Below, in pieces: positions 31,477 to 41,524 of a stretch of DNA of 64,000 nucleotides. The notes under the pieces are model-generated. The model saw only the letters and a program-made list of their open reading frames with translations. It was not told the origin of the DNA and ran no database searches. Source of the stretch: Notospermus geniculatus (Eukaryota > Nemertea > Pilidiophora > Heteronemertea > Lineidae); contig NMRB01000257.1 of assembly GCA_002633025.1 (NCBI GenBank), positions 36,408-100,407 of the forward strand, read 5' to 3'. Each line of letters begins with the position of its first letter. Position 1 is the first letter of the stretch. Position numbers and translations under genes: made by a program.

Positions 31477-34449
31477 TTAGGTACGGTCCCCATTCACGAA
31501 ATTTGTTGTTTTCACATGTACAACATCATGGTCTGAAAAGTAACAGTCTTTGACAGAGACAGTTAATTTGGAGTTTGGTATATTGGTGTACAGATGATCA
31601 AGAAGTGATCCATAGTCGGTTGTTGTTGTGCTAACTGCCTGTAAAAGGTTGCACTTATCTAAATACGATATTAATATGTTTGAAGGATTCTTTTGTATGT
31701 CGACATTGAAATCACCACAGAGAATGGTTGGATATGATAGGTCCACAGTTTGTAGGCAAGTGTGGAGGTTTTCAACAAACTGAGGGAGTGGAACAAGAGC
31801 AGATCTGTAGGCTGTTATGACATTAACTGGGGACCCCGACGTTTGAATGATACATGGTAGAATTTCTATGTGCGGTGGTAGATTTGGAACCTTTTGGGGT
31901 GAGAAAGATGATTTGGCACTTAACATGATGCCTCCTTTTGACAGCTGACCAGAGAGAGGACGTTCATGGCGTATAACATGATGGTCATCATGGATCAGGT
32001 CGTTTGTGTTGAGGGTTTGATTTGGTGTGAGGAAAGTTTCTGTGAAACAGCAGATGTCAGCATTTCTGATGGTTGCGTCATTCTTGAGGTCGGCAAGGTG
32101 TTTTTTGTACGATCTTACATTGAGGGAGATCAGAGTCAAGAGCGAATCACCTTTTGTCTTGTCAGAAACAGTCTCTACAGTTGATGGTAATTGTTGTTTA
32201 CCAAGGCGCTGGAGTTCTTTCATAACTTGAGGGCTAACCCTTATTGATGATGCATCGAATCCAAGCAAGTACAGACCATCGAGAGTTTTAACTCGACTAA
32301 ATGCCACGTATGCTTGACCTGGCATAAACTTTCCACGTCCTTTCTTTTCCATGCCCACAACTATTCTGTCCATTGTTTTCCCCTGCACTTTGTGTATAGT
32401 ACATGCCCAGCATAGTGTCAATGGAAACTGTACTCTTGTCATTTGGATGTGTGGTCTTTGTTTATTAATTGGGAATGAAGCCTCTGCTTTGTTTATTGGT
32501 ACTGCATGAGGGAACTGGACTTTATATGGACTAGCTGCTATGGCCTTCTGGCCAACCTTGGGATTATCAAATTGAACCATGATTGTTTGCATATTTGTTT
32601 CACTAGTGTTAGTCCAGATTAGGCCCGCGACAGTGCCAATTGCTCCATTCACTAAGCCATCGGAGACGTCTACGTTTGTAACGAGCATAACTCTCGCTGA
32701 TGTAGCTATTTTCAACTGTGAATGAAGGCCACCTGTATCAGATCGTTTGTCTGATGTCGATTTTCGCACATGTTTTATGTTGCTTTTCATGGTATCTGTC
32801 GCTTGTATTGTGACAATCTCGTTATCTTTCCCTAACTGGTCAAGGCAAGTTTCGTTGTAAGCATCTACTTCAGCGTTTGTCCTGTATACCCTGAGTGTAT
32901 TATCAGGAATATCATTCTCAGATGTCACTACCCTACTTTGGAGGATATCAAGATCTTCGTCGGTACATGACGCTGTCCTTACTCTTTGTAATACCTGTCC
33001 AAATGTTGGGTCACCTCGTTGTCTCATGATTTGGGTAAGTTCGATCATTTTGAACTTTTTTTCCCATATTGAACCATAGAGCTTAGCATAGGGATTTCTA
33101 GGAAGACCAAACACTGGACTTTCTCCTATTGGGGGTAGCTGATACAGGTCACCAACGGCAAGAATGCTGATGTTTCCAAAGACCGAGTCAGTGTATGTTC
33201 CCATGATTTCTTGTAGTCGCCTGTGGATTTTGAACAGTAGGTCAGCACCAACCATGGAAATTTCGTCTATGATAAGTAGTCTCATTTTGCCTAGTTTTGT
33301 TCTCAAAGTATTCAACTTTTCAGCGTTGAGTGGTGTGTACTGACCAGTCCCAAGGGAAAATGCCGAATGTAGTGTCATTCCATCGATATTGAAGGCAGCT
33401 GTTCCAGTGAAGGCAGTTAGAAGAACAATGACCTCTTCGGGTTCATAGTACCCAGACAAACGTAGCAAACGGACTGTATCATAGTGTATCAGCTTTATGA
33501 TATGAGATTTGCCAACTCCACCAGGGCCATTGAGAAAAATGTGATACACTGGCAATTCCTTATTGTTTTTAAGGGCCACTACGGTATCTTTACACCATTG
33601 TCGGTGTCTGAGGATTACATCTCTCTGTTCTTGGTTCAGAGTTCTCATGCCTTGGCAGTATTCTTCAAATGTCATGAGTGACTTGCTGGCTTCGGCTGTA
33701 AACTTTGAACTCAGTTCAGAATAAGTTTTATTATCTTGCTTTGCTTTTCCAACTTGAATGTCAATATTGTCTGTATCCGGTGGTCCAGCATCTTGTTGAA
33801 CCTCTTCACCTTCGGCATTATGTTCGGCTTCATGAGCTTCCACCGTCGGAGCAATCCTGTCCCAAGCATGTTGCGGAAATTCATTGTTATCAAGGTTATT
33901 GATAATGTCATCAGAGTCTTCCAGATCGCGTGTGTATCGCCTTTCATTCTCTGTGATGCGTTCAATGTTCTCTCTCACTTGATCTTCATAACTTTCATGA
34001 TCTCCTTTCAGCGAGTTTTCATTTCTCCATGGTAGATACAACATAAGCATATGGTGGTATTTCTCTTCACCTTCTTTGGGTTTGAAGAATCTGATTACTG
34101 CTTCCTTTTTTCTCTTGTACATGCGACCTAGACCATTCTTGAGTGTGATTCTGGGACAGCGACGTCCGTTATCAATTTCTAGGATGTTTTGGTCATGATC
34201 ATTGTTTTCGTTCTCATACTTCTTTGAATCTAGTACATAATTTGCCACAAATTCTGCCAAGCAAATCTGTTCAAGGGTATCTGGTCTGGCGGCGTATCTA
34301 TCAATGATACTTGTACAGAAAAGGTCTTCTCTGTCATCATCCATTTCTTCAATAATAGCTGATGGTTTGACCATTGTGACTCGTTTGTCCTTTGGGCTCG
34401 TGTTGATGAACTGGTGTGTTCTTGAGGATATCTTTAGTGGTAAGGACAA
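31477..34449 (-). CDS. Helentron helicase fused to AP-endonuclease-like domain
   Basis: 990 codons from the first ATG. The reading frame is really continuous upstream with the Rep ORF except for TAA 34512-34510. Pif1-type helicase motifs: Walker A LNGPGGVGKSHIIKL near residue 306, Walker B LLIIDEISMVGADL near 388, GDLYQLPPIGE, LTQIMRQRGDP, and late motifs CTIHKVQGKTMDRI and AYVAFSRVKTLDGL. From about residue 765 an endonuclease/exonuclease/phosphatase domain follows, with all expected catalytic motifs: SLNVRSY, CFTETFL, CGDFNVDI (near 912), LLDHLY and SDHDVV (near 971). In Helentrons this domain is thought to have come from a non-LTR retrotransposon. The ORF ends at TGA-type stop just after NFVNGDRT. 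The domain set is complete with no internal lesion. Confidence 0.92.
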   Translation of the reverse strand: MSLPLKISSRTHQFINTSPKDKRVTMVKPSAIIEEMDDDREDLFCTSIIDRYAARPDTLEQICLAEFVANYVLDSKKYENENNDHDQNILEIDNGRRCPRITLKNGLGRMYKRKKEAVIRFFKPKEGEEKYHHMLMLYLPWRNENSLKGDHESYEDQVRENIERITENERRYTRDLEDSDDIINNLDNNEFPQHAWDRIAPTVEAHEAEHNAEGEEVQQDAGPPDTDNIDIQVGKAKQDNKTYSELSSKFTAEASKSLMTFEEYCQGMRTLNQEQRDVILRHRQWCKDTVVALKNNKELPVYHIFLNGPGGVGKSHIIKLIHYDTVRLLRLSGYYEPEEVIVLLTAFTGTAAFNIDGMTLHSAFSLGTGQYTPLNAEKLNTLRTKLGKMRLLIIDEISMVGADLLFKIHRRLQEIMGTYTDSVFGNISILAVGDLYQLPPIGESPVFGLPRNPYAKLYGSIWEKKFKMIELTQIMRQRGDPTFGQVLQRVRTASCTDEDLDILQSRVVTSENDIPDNTLRVYRTNAEVDAYNETCLDQLGKDNEIVTIQATDTMKSNIKHVRKSTSDKRSDTGGLHSQLKIATSARVMLVTNVDVSDGLVNGAIGTVAGLIWTNTSETNMQTIMVQFDNPKVGQKAIAASPYKVQFPHAVPINKAEASFPINKQRPHIQMTRVQFPLTLCWACTIHKVQGKTMDRIVVGMEKKGRGKFMPGQAYVAFSRVKTLDGLYLLGFDASSIRVSPQVMKELQRLGKQQLPSTVETVSDKTKGDSLLTLISLNVRSYKKHLADLKNDATIRNADICCFTETFLTPNQTLNTNDLIHDDHHVIRHERPLSGQLSKGGIMLSAKSSFSPQKVPNLPPHIEILPCIIQTSGSPVNVITAYRSALVPLPQFVENLHTCLQTVDLSYPTILCGDFNVDIQKNPSNILISYLDKCNLLQAVSTTTTDYGSLLDHLYTNIPNSKLTVSVKDCYFSDHDVVHVKTTNFVNGDRT

Positions 34450-34509
34450 GAGTCTGTATGCCGCTTCTTGTGCACTGACCTCTCTACTGTTCAGAAACTT
34501 TGACCCAAC

Positions 34510-35802
34510 TTAGTCTAGCTGCTGTCTCAGTTCACTGGTTTGGTTTTCTTTGGCAACATTTCTCAAGAGATCACTCATAACTTTCTCACTTTTCATCATG
34601 TAACTACATATGTACATAATGCACGAGTATGGATCTATGATGAACTGGAGGTCCATGTTGGCTTGCCAAGTGCTGAGAATGTCATAGTTGTAACAGTTGA
34701 TGGATCTTGCATCAACATCTCTCTTCAGCACAATGTTTGTACCAGAGAAGGAAACTTTCAATGCATCAGTGTACACTTCTTCTGTGAGACCAGCTCTCTC
34801 CAACACATCTGTGAGAGTTGCATCATCAGTGAGCTCAGGATCGTTAAGAACATCGGATACTTTTCCAAGCAGTTTAACGACATACTCTTTGTCAATGTTA
34901 CATTCATCATCAGGTTTCCTTGCCACAATTGTTTCAGAAGAGATGGGTCTAGGAAAATGAAATCTGCACCCACCGTTTCGTCGGCATGTTCGTGAGTGCT
35001 TATGACTTTGGTACTTTTTGGACAGTTCATTCAGTTCACATGTTTGATACTGATCTATGAATTCTGTAATTTCCTCATCAGAATTAACATCTAGCCTAGG
35101 AGCATTCTCAACCCATATGTTACAATGAGCGTGGGGTGATCCTCTCGCTTGGAATTCTATTCTGTAGAAGAAGTCTTGAATGTTTCCAATGGGGTTGGCA
35201 GTACTGCAGAGGAAGTCCTTGAAGAATGACTGAACTCTATAGTTGAACATTCTAGCTGCTGTAACTGGATTTGTTCGGAGCCATCGGGATTTTTCTTCCC
35301 ATTCCATTGCATGCACATCATCATCTGAAAATTGCTTGCCGTATTGTCTACCAATTGTCTGGATTATTTCTGGCCAGTTCAGATCATTAGCTGACATTGT
35401 CAGGAACCATGTTGGGATGCCTAGTTGACGTACCATTGCCACCACATCATGTAATGTTCTTTTCCAGTAGGCAGGTGTACCTCTGACGTTCTTCATGAAC
35501 TTGAATGCAACATCTTTCCTGACTAATGCTCTCAGATTCTCGGAATTTTTCAACATGCCAGCCGTTATTTTTTTCCCACGTTGAATACTGCTTCCTAGTT
35601 GTTTTAAAGCTATACTGGCTTCCTTTTTCACTTGGTCTGCTTCTACGACATATTGAGAAGCCAGTAAGTATTCAACATCTTTTGCAAATCTGCCATCACA
35701 ATGCAACAGCCTCTGATTGAAGTACTTTCTTGTAGTTAGTCTACAGTTTCGTTTTGTTGAGAACGTGTTCTGAGCAAAAGGAAACATATCTGGATTGGCC
35801 AA
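34510..35802 (-). CDS. Helentron Rep (HUH) endonuclease segment
   Basis: 430 codons counted from an internal Met; the open frame extends further upstream to about 35885, where it meets the OTU-containing ORF through a frameshift. Motifs: TWFLTMSANDLNWPEI (Rep motif 1), RGSPHAHCNIWVE (HUH motif 2) and the tyrosine motif CIMYICSYMMKSEK. A Cys/His cluster, HSRTCRRNGGCRFHFPRP, lies between motifs 2 and 3. It would cleave and rejoin single strands in rolling-circle transposition. It stops at TAA 34512-34510. The following in-frame codons read VGSKFLNSREVSAQEA, a segment usually internal to such proteins, so the stop is a nonsense mutation rather than a natural end. Confidence 0.9.
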   Translation of the reverse strand: MANPDMFPFAQNTFSTKRNCRLTTRKYFNQRLLHCDGRFAKDVEYLLASQYVVEADQVKKEASIALKQLGSSIQRGKKITAGMLKNSENLRALVRKDVAFKFMKNVRGTPAYWKRTLHDVVAMVRQLGIPTWFLTMSANDLNWPEIIQTIGRQYGKQFSDDDVHAMEWEEKSRWLRTNPVTAARMFNYRVQSFFKDFLCSTANPIGNIQDFFYRIEFQARGSPHAHCNIWVENAPRLDVNSDEEITEFIDQYQTCELNELSKKYQSHKHSRTCRRNGGCRFHFPRPISSETIVARKPDDECNIDKEYVVKLLGKVSDVLNDPELTDDATLTDVLERAGLTEEVYTDALKVSFSGTNIVLKRDVDARSINCYNYDILSTWQANMDLQFIIDPYSCIMYICSYMMKSEKVMSDLLRNVAKENQTSELRQQLD

Positions 35803-35858
35803 TTCTTCGTAATGTTCGTCTGTTAAGAATGCTGTAGGCTTTTGGTTTTCTCCCGGAG

Positions 35859-38234
35859 CTACAGAAATAATCTGATCAAGATATTGGCAGATTCTTCAAA
35901 CGCCACCCTGTCATCTTCCTCGTCCTGTATATCTTTATCTGTCGTATCTACATTTTCAGGTAGAGAACTGTTCATTTCCACTGGTGCATTACCGTCCTTT
36001 GAAAATAATGCTACATAGTGCGTTTGGTCGATTAATCCTAATGTTATGAAAGGCAAGTTCTCATTAACCTCACTCACTCGGGGTCGAATGATTGTAAACT
36101 GATTTGGATTGAGTGTAGCTAGGATTCTAATTTCTATGTTCAGCATGTCACTCATGCCCTGAACTGTCACATTATCAGCCCAGGCATTTTCATTCTCCAA
36201 TCTGTCTATGTATCTGTACCACAGTTGTTCCTGTCTGTCAGCTGCATCTGGGATACATACAATAGCTCTGTCTGTATCACTAGCACGTGCTGCATCGACA
36301 TCATCGTTCATGCCAATGTCAGTTGGATCAGCAATGAAATCCTGATAGATTTCTCTGTTTGATTGTTTGAGGTGTTTGACTATATCTTGTCGAAGTCTCT
36401 GAGATGTTAAACTCTGTAAACCAGCTGCACGCATTGTTAAACTAACTGCTGAGAAGAAACAACTGCCATCTCCAGGTACATTCTGGACGGTGAAATCATT
36501 TCGTGCAGCTAATGTAACTATGTCTTGCAGAGCACGTGGTCGTGTTTGATTGTTTTCGGCAATTTGGACTGAGGACGTGTCCATTTGTTCAGTGACATGA
36601 TCATGATTAGCATGATCATGATTTGGTAACTGTAATCCATTATTATCAGATACCTGCTCATTTGACTCATCGATGGTTAGTGCTTCCCACAGTGTCTTGT
36701 CTTCATCTTGCCATTCCTTTTCCCAATCGACATTGACATTGATGTTTTTGTACAGGGGGTTGTTGGTTTTTAACCATGTGAGAGCTTCCATTACTTTCTG
36801 AGGTCGGATATAATCGTACAAGTAGTGACCTTTGTACACTAGCTTTCTCTTTAATTTGAACGGAACGATGTGAGTTTCATCTGGTAGTCTTGGCAAAACA
36901 GAACAAATGGGTTGTAGAGAGGTTGGAACATTAACAGCAGCACCATGAATTGCTCTCTGTTTCCCACTAGGTAATGCGACTAGCTTCATAAACAGTATCC
37001 TCTGACTAATTAGTCTTCTCTCAAGTGGTTTGAGATCGGCCAGTTCTTTAGGTATGTCATCTAGTTGCATGTTGTTAATATTTGCTTGAGCAGGAACGTG
37101 GCCGTCTTTCAGCCTCCTGTCACATGTTTTACAAATGAACACGCCCTTCTCAGTGCAGCACAGGTTCTTTTGGTCAAACACCATTTTTGCTTCTGTCGGG
37201 TTGTTCCCCTCGAATTTCTGGTACTTCTCAATCTTAAGCAAAAGGACAGATGATCTAAACATCATTCGGGAACAAATACCGCAAGGATACGATGGAGTAT
37301 CTTTTAGTTTGTTCTTGAAATTTTGCGTTGCCGTTGCACACGTTTCTACACGTGATTTTTTCACAGAATATGAAGTTTTCCGTCTTGACAATCGTACACT
37401 TCTTTGATTCGAAGTTTCACGTTTTCGTGATTGTGCTTTGGAGGTTTGGTCTTTATTTTGTCGAAGCTTCTTCGTATGAGCAGTTTCGGATTGTCGAGAG
37501 GTAACCTTCGCCTGTTTGTCCTGTGATGTGCGTTTGATTGCCTGTTCGTGTGTTTCTGATTGACGAGCTGTGGTCATTGCTTGTTTATTCTGTGATCTCC
37601 GTTTGATTGTCTGTTCGTGTGTTTCTGACTGACGAGCTGTGGTCATTGCTTGTTTATTCTGTGATCTCCGTTTGATTGTCTGTTCGTGTGTTTCTGATTG
37701 ACGAGCTGTGGTCATTGCTTGTTTATTCTGTGATCTGCGTTTGATTGTCTGTTCGTGTGTTTCTGATTGACGAGCTCTGGTCATTGCTTGTTTATTGTGT
37801 GATCTGCGTTTGATTGTCTGTTCACATGTTTCTGACTGACGAGCTTTGGCCTTTGCCTGTTTATCTTGTGATCTGCGTGTAATGGTTTGTTCACATGTTT
37901 CTGATTGACGAGCTTCAGCTTTGTTTTGTCTATCTTTAACTTGCCGTGTCATTGTTTGTTGAGAGGTTTCTGAACGCCTTGCTGCAGCTTTACTTTCTTT
38001 ATCTTTAATCTGTCGTAACAAGCTTTCTTCTGGTGTCTCAGTAGCACGTGCTGCAGCCATCCGAGCCGCATCATTTGTCTTGCGTATTTTAAAAGGAATA
38101 TTCTCAATTTCTGGATGTGGGCTATGTCGTTTTCTTTGCGGGGTTTTTTGATCTTCAGTTTTACATTTAACATTCAGTTGTTCATCTTTACATTTCGCTC
38201 TTTGTAGAGCTTTTCTATCTCTGTCCTTTTGCAA
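35859..38234 (-). CDS. Helentron N-terminal protein with OTU-like cysteine protease
   Basis: 791 codons counted from an internal Met. The N-terminal third has seven to eight tandem repeats of 23 residues (RQSETHEQTIKRRSQNKQA type; DNA period 69, about 37460-37970), basic and likely helical. Then comes a Cys module, PCGICSRMMF ... CCTEKGVFICKTCDRRL, and a block LERRLISQRILFMKLVALPS / GKQRAIHGAAVNVPT that resembles the DUF6570-type domain of Helentron proteins. An OTU fold follows, with catalytic Cys in GDGSCFFSAVS (near residue 586) and His in DQTHYVALF (near 735). OTU proteases cleave ubiquitin-type linkages; here the role may be polyprotein processing (inference). The frame is lost near 35890 by a one-base shift into the Rep ORF. 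Confidence 0.88.
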   Translation of the reverse strand: MQKDRDRKALQRAKCKDEQLNVKCKTEDQKTPQRKRHSPHPEIENIPFKIRKTNDAARMAAARATETPEESLLRQIKDKESKAAARRSETSQQTMTRQVKDRQNKAEARQSETCEQTITRRSQDKQAKAKARQSETCEQTIKRRSHNKQAMTRARQSETHEQTIKRRSQNKQAMTTARQSETHEQTIKRRSQNKQAMTTARQSETHEQTIKRRSQNKQAMTTARQSETHEQAIKRTSQDKQAKVTSRQSETAHTKKLRQNKDQTSKAQSRKRETSNQRSVRLSRRKTSYSVKKSRVETCATATQNFKNKLKDTPSYPCGICSRMMFRSSVLLLKIEKYQKFEGNNPTEAKMVFDQKNLCCTEKGVFICKTCDRRLKDGHVPAQANINNMQLDDIPKELADLKPLERRLISQRILFMKLVALPSGKQRAIHGAAVNVPTSLQPICSVLPRLPDETHIVPFKLKRKLVYKGHYLYDYIRPQKVMEALTWLKTNNPLYKNINVNVDWEKEWQDEDKTLWEALTIDESNEQVSDNNGLQLPNHDHANHDHVTEQMDTSSVQIAENNQTRPRALQDIVTLAARNDFTVQNVPGDGSCFFSAVSLTMRAAGLQSLTSQRLRQDIVKHLKQSNREIYQDFIADPTDIGMNDDVDAARASDTDRAIVCIPDAADRQEQLWYRYIDRLENENAWADNVTVQGMSDMLNIEIRILATLNPNQFTIIRPRVSEVNENLPFITLGLIDQTHYVALFSKDGNAPVEMNSSLPENVDTTDKDIQDEEDDRVAFEESANILIRLFL

Positions 38235-38440
38235 ACGTAATTCTCTCTGTTCAGGAGTTTCTTTAGCCCTATACCTATTTTACATTTAACATTCAGTTGT
38301 TCATCTTTACATTTCGCTCGCTGTAGAGCTTTTCTATCTCTGTCCTTTTGCAAACGTAATTGTCTCTGTTCAGGAGTTTCTTTAGCCCTATACCTGCGTT
38401 GCCTTTCGACAGCTTTTTGTCGTTTTTCATCAGTAGACAT
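38162..38440 (-). pseudogene. true N-terminus of the Helentron protein, broken by a 119-bp duplication
   Basis: The likely start codon is at 38440 (MSTDEKRQKAVERQRRYRAK). The stretch KDRDRKALQRAKCKDEQLN is encoded twice, at 38281-38395 and 38162-38276, offset by exactly 119 bases. Since 119 is not a multiple of three, the duplication throws the start out of frame with the long downstream ORF. The two copies differ by only a few bases, so the event is recent. Confidence 0.82.
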
Positions 38441-38574
38441 GTTTACGCTAGTTGCTGTCTGTGCTGTTCCTTATGGTTTTCTTATATCAAGCCTTCTAGT
38501 CTGTCTTAATTTCTTTTCTGAGGTGTGATCTTAGAGTATCATGTATTAGTGTCTTATTGCCTTATTGTTTATTT

Positions 38575-39080
38575 TAACGTCCAGTGGATGGCTTAAGTTG
38601 CGTTTTTCGTCCGGTGGACGGCCTTATTTGCGTTTTACGTCTGGTGGACGGCCTTAGATACGTTTTACGTCCGGCAGACGGCCTTAGTTGCGTTTTACGT
38701 CCGGTGGCCGGCGATAGTTGCCTTTTACGTCCGAGGGACGGACTTTAAATGCGTTTTACGTCCGGTGGACGGCCTTAGTTGCGTTTTACGTCCGAGGGAC
38801 GGACTTTAAATGCGTTTTACGTCCGGCGGACGGCCTTAGTTGCGTTTTACGTCCGGTGGACGGTCTTAGTTGCGTTTAACGTCCGAAGGACGGGCTTTAA
38901 TTGCGTTTTACGTCCGGTGGACGGCCCTAGTTGCGGTTTACGTCCGATGGACGGCCTTAGTTGCGTTTTACGTCTCGTGGACGGCCTTAGTTACGTTTTA
39001 GGTCGGATGGACGACCTTAGTTGCTTTTAACGTCCGCTGGACGGCCTTAGTTGTTGTTAACGTCCGGTGGACGGCCTTAT
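38575..39080. repeat. 30-bp minisatellite, about 17 units
   Basis: Consensus GCGTTTTACGTCCGGTGGAC followed by GGCCTTAGTT. Each unit holds the dyad GTCCGGTGGAC. About 17 copies with scattered variants (GTCCGAGGGAC, GTCTCGTGGAC). It starts about 140 bp upstream of the Helentron start codon at 38440. It is not a CRISPR: there are no unique spacers and the context is eukaryotic. Confidence 0.9.
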
Positions 39081-40150
39081 AGTGTGTTATAAAAATCACC
39101 CGTTGGAGAAATATCCAAAAGATGAAAATCGTACCAGAACTGCACAAGCACGATTGGCGAAGGCAGGCGACACTGTGATCTGCAAGTCACGTAAACCCCA
39201 ATGAAGGGTGTCTATATTTCATAGAACAGTTGAACAGAATGGCCGTATAAAACCTCAACACGCATTTATATACAGAAAGCAGTCTGGTGAAGTGTGCAAT
39301 GATCTTGTGCCAAATGCTGTATAAAGGCAATGAACACCAGCATTGTCAAATAAAGGGATGTATTGAATAGTGCGTTTCAAATATGTGACCCTCCAGCACA
39401 AAGCCAGTCTGAACTGCCAGGGAAAATGAACGTAAACGTACTGACAGGACACCAGGATATAAAGGGAGAAATAGATTACTGAGATAGACAGACGGTAGGC
39501 CTACTGGCGGGTCACATGTGACGTAAGGTGAACTGAACCATTCCAAAACACCGCAGATAAGTGAATTTTCTAAAGGTTATTCAAATCGTTTTATTGCATG
39601 ACTTGATAAAAGTGGAATGTCTTACAATAAAGCTGCACTGTGAACTTTTTAAGAGTAAAAGTAACCATATCTTGATCAGACTACATAAACTCCGAAAATT
39701 TTTGCGGTCACAGCTATGAATTGCCGGTGTGACAGGAATCAGGGTCCTAGGAATGAAGACCCGTCAAACAATACCCTGCTATTGTAAGGTTCGCTAGAAT
39801 GGTAATGGTATCTCTAGCCATATATTATTATAATCCCTCGCTGAAAATAAGACTGGACTTGGATTCCAGGTGGACTTGGAATCCTTTCACACATGGCTTC
39901 AATAAATCTGTGTGTGAAAAAAACACAGCTTTTTTAAAGTAACAAGCTCGCCGTGTTTCGGAGCGCAGGTCTGGGGTGGGAAAATTCGTTAGTTCTTAGC
40001 ACGGCCACAGATGGCGCAGCCATTAAGTGACCTCATTTTCGCACCTCCAACGACGTGCGGCAATACAGAAATTATTGCATAATTAGAAAAAAGAGCATCG
40101 TACACAATCTAATAAAAAGAATAGCCAACATTCAACTGAAGTTAGAAGTT
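39081..40150. other. no gene recognised
   Basis: Non-coding sequence with short ORFs and no domain-like translation. I see nothing else to support. Confidence 0.5.
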
Positions 40151-40159
40151 TGGTACTGT

Positions 40160-41030
40160 AGAGCTCGTTAACTTTGAGCTTCACCTGTGAAGTATGGTGT
40201 AACTGGAACCCGCATCCTTGATTAAATCTATAGCGGAAGGTTATTATAGGCGTCTAGCTAATATTCTGAAATTCTGAGCGGATTTGCAGTTGAGAACTGT
40301 GTGACCTTGACCTCCGACCTTGCGTAATCTGAAACCTCATCCTTGATAACCTTGGTGTAAGTGAAGGTTTGGAGCTTCCATCATCACCAGGTTGTGACTT
40401 ATCTCAAGTTATCAGTGACAGGTGACTGTGATCTTGACGTTTGACCTCGTGAGATGTATTGCGTAACTGGAACCGGCATATTTGATTAAACTTATAAGAT
40501 ATGGTGAATTCAGGCTTCTAATTAGTTTTCTCTTGAAATTCTGAGCAGATTTGCACTTTAGAACTGTTTGTCCTTGATCGCTGACCTTCAAGGTCATTGC
40601 GTAATCGAAAAGCTCATCCTTGATAACCTACGGGTGTAGGTGAAGGGTTTAGGCTTCCACCATCACCAGGTTCTGACTTATCTCATGTTGTCTGTGACGG
40701 TTCACTGTGTGACCTTGACCTCTGACCATGAGAAGTATTGCGTAACTGGAACAGAATCCTTGATTATAAAACCTATAGTGGATGGTTAATTCAGCCTTCT
40801 AATTATTAGTTAGTTTTTTTTAATCCTGGAATTCCTAGGGGATTTGCACTTTAGAACTGTCTGACCTTGACCTTCACCTCTGACCTTCAAGGTCATTACA
40901 TAATCTGATAGCTCATCCTTGATAACCTAGGTGTAAGTGAAGGTTTTAGGCTTCTACCATCACCAGATTCTGAGTTATGTCATGTTATCAAATTTGAATA
41001 TCAAATCTCACCATGATATCAGCAAATCGG
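40160..41030. repeat. tandem repeat of about 300 bp rich in TGACCT/AGGTCA
   Basis: Three diverged units (about 40160-40430, 40430-40740 and 40740-41030). They share GTAACTGGAACC..ATC, TTGATTAAA.CTATA, GATTTGCACTTTAGAACTGT, GTGACCTTGACCTCTGACC, CTCATCCTTGATAACC and GGCTTC.ACCATCACCAGGTT. At least ten TGACCT/AGGTCA hexamers occur, including two perfect TGACCTTCAAGGTCA. Non-coding. The family continues to the CA/GACA microsatellite and hairpin at 41440-41575. Confidence 0.82.
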
Positions 41031-41469
41031 CAAATTATCATGAGACCGAGCAGGCACAAACTGAAAATTTCAGTTGCAATAACATCCATAGATGAGCTAT
41101 GATGTTGTGATACCAGTTTCAAGTCATTTACTGTGGCAGATCTCTCGATATGTCAACATATCAAATTTGATATATCAATATCATGATGATGTTGACCCTT
41201 GAGAATGAATTTGTTGATGCCAGTATCTTGCCAAGGGTCATAAACATAGGGAAGGAACTTCTTACCAGTGCTTCACGTGGCCTCGGAGACAAGTTATTCA
41301 AGAAACAAAGGTGTGACAGACAAAATCTCAACTTTTGATATGTCAATTTCACCATGAACCAGGTATCGGAGACTGGAAATTTTCATTCCATCTTGTAGCT
41401 CAGGTCATGAAACCTGGGGGTAGGTCACATTTCCAGGTATGTAGCTCTTGCAGGAACAAAGTTACAGGT

Positions 41470-41493
41470 TTGACAGACTGAACAGACAGACAG

Positions 41494-41524
<31 letters not shown>

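Larger units (their letters stand above)
31477..38440 (-). mobile_element. Helentron/Helitron2-type rolling-circle transposon
   Basis: Minus-strand coding core: coiled-repeat N-terminus, OTU-like protease, Rep, Pif1-like helicase and a fused endonuclease/exonuclease/phosphatase (AP-endonuclease-like) domain. The fused endonuclease with OTU protease is characteristic of the Helentron lineage rather than of canonical Helitrons. Three lesions break the reading frame: a 119-bp tandem duplication (38162-38395), a one-base frameshift near 35885-35905 and an in-frame TAA at 34512-34510. Terminal structures were not identified. The 30-bp minisatellite at 38575-39080 lies just upstream of the gene start and may belong to the element. 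Confidence 0.88.

Noticed and set aside
34449-34512. Natural separate start of the Helentron helicase at 34449
   Set aside because: The 20 codons before it are in frame and read as conserved Helitron-type protein (FLNSREVSAQEA), so the start is only the first Met after a nonsense codon.
38575-39080. Regular 30-bp repeats suggesting a CRISPR array
   Set aside because: The units are directly abutting with no unique spacers, there are no cas genes, and the surroundings are clearly eukaryotic.
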